Below, piece after piece: positions 5,390-9,305 of a stretch of DNA of 9,305 nt. Source of the DNA: an uncultured Prevotella sp. Lineage in GTDB: Bacteria > Bacteroidota > Bacteroidia > Bacteroidales > Bacteroidaceae. The DNA is taken from the NCBI GenBank assembly GCA_937895845.1, contig CALBLK010000073.1, forward strand, positions 1 to 9,305, read 5' to 3'. Made by a program: the position numbers and the translations under genes. Below the pieces are notes generated by a model. It had not been told where the DNA came from, did no database searches, and worked only from the letters and a program-made list of their open reading frames with translations. Numbering within the stretch: position 1 is the stretch's first letter; the number at the start of each line of letters is the position of its first letter.

Positions 5390-6862
5390 TTAAATAGGTT
5401 GGTCACCCTCTTGCTCCTGGTTCCGAGACACTGGGGTGGGGGGCTGCCGCCTCTCAAGTCTCACCACGTTCTCCACGTGCGGCGTGTGGGGAAACATGTC
5501 CACGGGCTGCACATCGGTGACTGCATAGTCGGTGTCAAGGTCGGCCAGGTCGCGTGCCTGGGTGGCCGGGTTGCAGCTCACATAGACAATCACGCGCGGC
5601 GCAGCGCGCAGGATGGTCTGCACCACATCAGTGTGCATTCCGGCGCGTGGCGGGTCGGTGATGATGACATCCGGCCGCCCGTGGCTGGCTATAAAGTCAT
5701 CGTTGAGAATGTCTTTCATGTCACCTGCGTAGAACAGCGTGTTGCCGATGCCGTTAATCCGGGCGTTGACTTTGGCATCCTCGATAGCTTCGGGTACATA
5801 TTCAATGCCAATGACCTGGCGCGCCTGGCGTGCCACGAAGTTAGCAATGGTACCTGTGCCCGTGTATAGGTCGTAAACCAGCTCGCTGCCTGTAAGTCCG
5901 GCAAACCTGCGGGCCACGGAATAGAGGTGGTAGGCCTGTTCGGTATTGGTCTGGTAGAAACTCTTTGGTCCCACTTTGAAGCGAAGACCCTCCATTTCCT
6001 CGAAAATGTGGTCGTTACCCTTGAACACAATCACCTCTTGGTCACCAATCGTGTCGTTGCATTTCTGGTTGTCCACATAGAGCAGCGAGGTGATTTGCGG
6101 AAAGCGGTCGCCTATGTGACTGAGCAGCCCCATGGCCTTTTCGCGGTCGCCATCGTGCTCAAAGTGAAATTGAACAATCACCATCCATTCGCCAGTGCTC
6201 GAGTTGCGGATGATGATGTCGCGTAGCAAGCCATGCTGCTCGCGCAGGTCGAAAAATGTAAGGCCATGGTCGAAGGCATAGTCGCGGATGGCATTGCGGA
6301 TGTCGTTGTGCAGGGTGTCCATGAGCCAGCATTTCTCTATGGGCAAAATCTTGTCGAATGCACCGGTGATGTGGAAACCTATGCCGTTCATGTTGTCGTA
6401 AACCTCACCCGAGGCCACCTGCTCGCGGGTGAGCCAGCGCTTGTTGGAGCAGCCGAACTCCAGTTTGTTGCGGTACTCGCTTGTCTTGACGCTGCCGATG
6501 ATGGGGTGGCATGGCGGCAGCTCCACCTTGCCTATGCGGCGCAGCTGGCTCTCTACCTGGCGCTGCTTGGCCTTGAGTTGCTCCTCGTAGGGGAGGTTCT
6601 GCCACTTGCATCCTCCGCACACGCCGAAATGCTTGCACATGGGCGTGGCCCGTACATCGCTATATTTGACGAAGCGTATGACCTCCGCCTCGCAGTAACT
6701 GTGCTTCTTCCGTCTGACCTGGAGGTCGACCACATCGCCGGGAACCGTGAAAGGGACGAACACAACAATGTCGTTGACCCGGGCAAGAGACTTGCCTTCT
6801 GCGGCGACATCTGTGACAGTGACGTTTTCCAGAATCGGCAGCGGCTTTTTCTTTCTACTCAT
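5390..6862 (-). CDS. rlmD: 23S rRNA (uracil-5-)-methyltransferase, RlmD/RumA family
   Basis: A SAM-dependent m5U methyltransferase that modifies 23S rRNA (U1939 in E. coli for RlmD). From the ATG at 6862 it is 490 aa. An N-terminal TRAM domain (about 10-65: LENVTVTDVAAEGKSLAR) binds RNA. Cys76, Cys82, Cys85 (CKHFGVCGGC) and Cys178 are the expected 4Fe-4S ligands. The Rossmann part shows VYDLYTGTGTIANF (SAM binding), TDPPRAGMH, YVSCNPATQARD with the nucleophile at about Cys430, and HTPHVENVVRLE with the general base at about Glu464. It is longer than E. coli RumA (433 aa), with a polar C-terminal tail rich in Gln and Pro. A longer frame opens at a TTG at 6886, but that codon lies inside the promoter -7 box, so ATG 6862 is preferred. 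RlmC, RlmD and the dual RlmCD cannot be told apart by eye, so the target uridine is uncertain. Confidence 0.93.
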   Translation of the reverse strand: MSRKKKPLPILENVTVTDVAAEGKSLARVNDIVVFVPFTVPGDVVDLQVRRKKHSYCEAEVIRFVKYSDVRATPMCKHFGVCGGCKWQNLPYEEQLKAKQRQVESQLRRIGKVELPPCHPIIGSVKTSEYRNKLEFGCSNKRWLTREQVASGEVYDNMNGIGFHITGAFDKILPIEKCWLMDTLHNDIRNAIRDYAFDHGLTFFDLREQHGLLRDIIIRNSSTGEWMVIVQFHFEHDGDREKAMGLLSHIGDRFPQITSLLYVDNQKCNDTIGDQEVIVFKGNDHIFEEMEGLRFKVGPKSFYQTNTEQAYHLYSVARRFAGLTGSELVYDLYTGTGTIANFVARQARQVIGIEYVPEAIEDAKVNARINGIGNTLFYAGDMKDILNDDFIASHGRPDVIITDPPRAGMHTDVVQTILRAAPRVIVYVSCNPATQARDLADLDTDYAVTDVQPVDMFPHTPHVENVVRLERRQPPTPVSRNQEQEGDQPI

Positions 6863-6883
6863 ATCGCGTCTTAATTTAGTTTG

Positions 6884-6891
6884 CAAAAGTA
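6884..6891 (-). promoter_or_regulatory. -7 box for the rlmD-porin unit
   Basis: On the minus strand this reads TACTTTTG, a TAnnTTTG match whose end is 21 nt before the ATG at 6862; the predicted start is near 6877, leaving a leader of about 15 nt. A T-rich tract lies directly upstream. No clear -33 TTTG is seen at 19-20 nt. Confidence 0.55.
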
Positions 6892-6932
6892 AAAAAAATA
6901 TTCAAGACAGGAATCAGTTTTTATTCCATTTT

Positions 6933-6964
6933 CTTGCGCTTTCTAAATAAATGAGCTATATTTG
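6933..6964 (+). promoter_or_regulatory. ppdK promoter
   Basis: CTTG (6933-6936, one mismatch to TTTG) and TATATTTG (6957-6964, full match to TAnnTTTG) are 20 nt apart. The predicted start near 6971 gives an AT-rich leader of about 43 nt before ATG 7014. It is divergent from the rlmD promoter, with the -7 boxes about 65 nt apart and no overlap. Confidence 0.7.
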
Positions 6965-7013
6965 CAAATAGAAACAACAATATCTTAATATTAATCAAAA
7001 ATACCACTAACTT

Positions 7014-9305
7014 ATGATTGAAAAGAGAGTTTATACCTTTGGTAATGGAAAAGCCGAGGGTAATGCCAAAATGCGTGAGGAACTGGGCGGTAAAGGTGCC
7101 AATCTGGCCGAGATGAACCTGATTGGTGTGCCCGTGCCTCCCGGATTTACCATTACAACAACCTGCTGCAACGAATACTATAAAGTGGGGCAGGATAAAA
7201 TCAAGGAGATGCTCCAGGATGAGGTGAGCGCTGCCGTGAAACACATTGAAACCTTGATGAACTCTAAGTTCGGTGACACCAAGAACCCCCTGCTCGTCAG
7301 CGTGCGCTCGGGCGCACGCGCCTCTATGCCCGGCATGATGGATACTATTCTCAACCTGGGCCTTAACGACGAGGTGGCCGAAGGTATGGTGGCCAAGACC
7401 AACAATCCCCATTTCGTTTACGACTCCTACCGCCGCTTTGTACAGATGTACGGCGATGTGGTGCTGGAAATGAAGCCGGTGAACAAGGAGGATATCGACC
7501 CGTTCGAGGAGATTATCGAGTGTGTGAAAGCGGAGCGTGGCATCAAGCTTGACAAGGACCTCTCGGTCGAAGAACTGAAGAAGCTGGTGGCCCTGTTCAA
7601 AAAGGCCATCAAGGAGCGGACGGGCAAGGATTTCCCCAATGACCCGATAGAGCAGCTCTGGGGGGCCATCTGCGCTGTGTTCCGCAGCTGGATGAATGAG
7701 CGCGCCATCCTATACCGTAAGATGGAGGGTATTCCCGACGAGTGGGGCACGGCCGTGAGTGTGATGGCCATGGTGTTTGGCAATATGGGCGACACCAGCG
7801 CCACGGGTGTGTGCTTCAGCCGTGATGCCGGCAACGGCGAGAACCTCTTTAATGGCGAATATCTGGTGAACGCGCAGGGCGAGGATGTCGTGGCAGGTAT
7901 CCGCACACCGCAGCAGATTACCAAAATCGGTTCGCAGCGTTGGGCCGAGCGCGCTGGCATCAGTGAGGAAGAGCGTGCGGCAAAGTATCCTTCGATGGAG
8001 GAGGCCATGCCCGAAATCTATGCCCAGCTCAATGACTTGCAGGACAAGCTGGAGAAGCACTATCGCGACATGCAGGATATGGAGTTCACCGTCCAGGAGG
8101 GCAAGCTGTGGTTCTTGCAGACACGCAACGGCAAGCGCACAGGAACTGCCATGGTCAAAATTGCCATCGACCTGCTGCACGAGGGCATGATTGACGAGAA
8201 AACAGCCATCATGCGCTGTGAGCCTCAGAAACTTGACGAGCTGCTCCACCCCGTGTTTGACAAACTCGCCTTACAGAAGGCCAAGGTCATTACCCAGGGA
8301 CTGCCGGCTTCACCTGGCGCAGCGTGCGGACAGATTGTGTTCCACGCAGACGATGCCCAGAAATGGCATGACGATGGCCACAAGGTGATTATGGTGCGCA
8401 TTGAGACCAGTCCTGAGGACTTGGCCGGCATGGCTTCTGCTGAGGGTATTCTGACAGCGCGTGGCGGTATGACATCACACGCTGCCGTAGTGGCCCGTGG
8501 TATGGGAAAGTGTTGCGTGTCTGGTGCAGGCGGCATCAATGTAGACTACAAGACAAAGACAGTCGAGATTGACGGAAAGGTCTACAAAGAGGGTGATTAC
8601 ATCTCTTTGAACGGCTCTACCGGACAGGTATATGCCGGTGAGGTGCCTACAAAGGCCGCAGAGTTGAGTGGTGACTTTAAAGAGCTTATGGACCTCTGTG
8701 ACAAGTATACCAAACTACAGGTTCGTACCAATGCGGACACTCCACATGACGCGCAGGTGGCTCGTGCTTTTGGTGCCAAGGGCATCGGCTTGACACGTAC
8801 AGAGCATATGTTCTTTGAGGACAAGAAGATTGTGGCCATGCGGGAGATGATTCTCGCTGATACGGTTGAAGGCCGCAAAAAGGCTCTGGCTAAGTTGCTT
8901 CCCTATCAGAAAGCGGACTTCAAGGGACTCCTCGAGGCCATGGATGGATGTCCTGTTAATGTCCGTCTGCTTGACCCGCCCCTCCATGAGTTTGTTCCCC
9001 ATGATCTCGCCGGTCAGGAGACGATGGCCAAGGAGATGGGGGTTGATGTGGCCACCATCCAGCGCCGTGTCGCTTCTCTGGCTGAAAACAATCCTATGCT
9101 TGGCCATCGCGGCTGCCGTCTGGGCATCACGTTCCCTGAAATTACGGCCATGCAGACACGTGCCATCCTTTCCGCAGCCTGTGAGCTGAAGAAGGAAGGC
9201 AAGAACCCCATTCCCGAAATCATGGTTCCGCTAATCGGTATTCTGTATGAACTTAAACAGCAGAAGGAAGTTATTTTGAAGACTGCCAAGGAGGTGTTTG
9301 AGGAG
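7014..9305 (+). CDS. ppdK: Pyruvate, phosphate dikinase (3' end outside window)
   Basis: PPDK interconverts pyruvate + ATP + Pi and PEP + AMP + PPi in the cytosol; in anaerobes it may run either way between glycolysis and gluconeogenesis. The frame is open for exactly 764 codons to the window edge; by alignment with the 874-aa Clostridium symbiosum enzyme (offset 34) full length should be near 908, so about 140 residues are missing. Visible motifs are KGANLAEM near the N-terminus; SVRSGARASMPGMMD (96-110) in the ATP-grasp part with Arg98; GGMTSHAAVVARGMG with the phospho-carrier His489 and the regulatory-site Thr487; GIGLTRTEHMFF with Arg595; and NVRLLDPPLHEF with Arg651, the last two in the PEP/pyruvate barrel. 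The catalytic Cys (about 865) lies outside the window. It has its own promoter, divergent from rlmD. No PDRP regulator gene is in view. The start MIEKRVYTFGNGKAEG is typical of the family. Confidence 0.97.
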   Translation, partial: MIEKRVYTFGNGKAEGNAKMREELGGKGANLAEMNLIGVPVPPGFTITTTCCNEYYKVGQDKIKEMLQDEVSAAVKHIETLMNSKFGDTKNPLLVSVRSGARASMPGMMDTILNLGLNDEVAEGMVAKTNNPHFVYDSYRRFVQMYGDVVLEMKPVNKEDIDPFEEIIECVKAERGIKLDKDLSVEELKKLVALFKKAIKERTGKDFPNDPIEQLWGAICAVFRSWMNERAILYRKMEGIPDEWGTAVSVMAMVFGNMGDTSATGVCFSRDAGNGENLFNGEYLVNAQGEDVVAGIRTPQQITKIGSQRWAERAGISEEERAAKYPSMEEAMPEIYAQLNDLQDKLEKHYRDMQDMEFTVQEGKLWFLQTRNGKRTGTAMVKIAIDLLHEGMIDEKTAIMRCEPQKLDELLHPVFDKLALQKAKVITQGLPASPGAACGQIVFHADDAQKWHDDGHKVIMVRIETSPEDLAGMASAEGILTARGGMTSHAAVVARGMGKCCVSGAGGINVDYKTKTVEIDGKVYKEGDYISLNGSTGQVYAGEVPTKAAELSGDFKELMDLCDKYTKLQVRTNADTPHDAQVARAFGAKGIGLTRTEHMFFEDKKIVAMREMILADTVEGRKKALAKLLPYQKADFKGLLEAMDGCPVNVRLLDPPLHEFVPHDLAGQETMAKEMGVDVATIQRRVASLAENNPMLGHRGCRLGITFPEITAMQTRAILSAACELKKEGKNPIPEIMVPLIGILYELKQQKEVILKTAKEVFEE

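Noticed and set aside
5399..6874. Three plus-strand open frames (5399-5869, 5927-6226, 6233-6874) opposite rlmD
   Set aside because: Antisense to a gene with intact Fe-S, SAM and catalytic motifs; no homology seen.
6921..8249. Minus-strand frames opposite ppdK (6921-7412, 7427-8008, 7710-8249)
   Set aside because: Antisense shadows of a highly conserved enzyme; the first also covers the ppdK promoter.

Overview
The window looks like ordinary chromosome of a Bacteroidales bacterium, probably Prevotellaceae. The reasons are matches to the Bacteroidetes -33/-7 promoter (TTTG, about 19-20 nt, TAnnTTTG), A-rich leaders in place of Shine-Dalgarno sites, lipoprotein signals ending in SC, a lipid-anchored Skp/OmpH-like protein, an OprO/OprP-type porin and pyruvate phosphate dikinase. 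The genus is an inference from style, not from a marker gene. No phage, transposon, CRISPR array, tRNA or rRNA was found.

Left third (1-2410), minus strand: pepD (cytosolic M20 dipeptidase), a 127-aa lipoprotein 7 nt downstream, and after an 88-nt gap a small secreted protein that runs off the left edge. The gap holds a near-perfect palindrome that may be an operator. pepD shares its upstream region with a plus-strand unit, and two -7-like boxes face each other there, 5 nt apart.

Middle (2411-4291), plus strand: a 76-aa single-pass membrane protein and a lipidated Skp-like chaperone form a two-gene unit. About 395 nt without a gene follows, holding a 44-bp tandem repeat of about 2.3 copies and several small hairpins. 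Next is a complete bacterial ferritin with a full-consensus promoter and a leader hairpin, closed by a perfect 17-bp terminator stem.

Right part (4292-9305): on the minus strand, the rlmD-type 23S rRNA m5U methyltransferase is followed 12 nt later by a porin, so the two are probably co-transcribed. A 151-nt divergent promoter region separates them from ppdK on the plus strand, which is cut by the window edge after 764 codons.

The genes are mostly housekeeping: peptide turnover, envelope assembly, iron storage, rRNA modification, outer-membrane uptake and PEP/pyruvate metabolism. I see no convincing new multi-gene system. The points most worth checking are the tandem repeat, the palindrome, the face-to-face promoters, and the small unassigned exported or membrane proteins.
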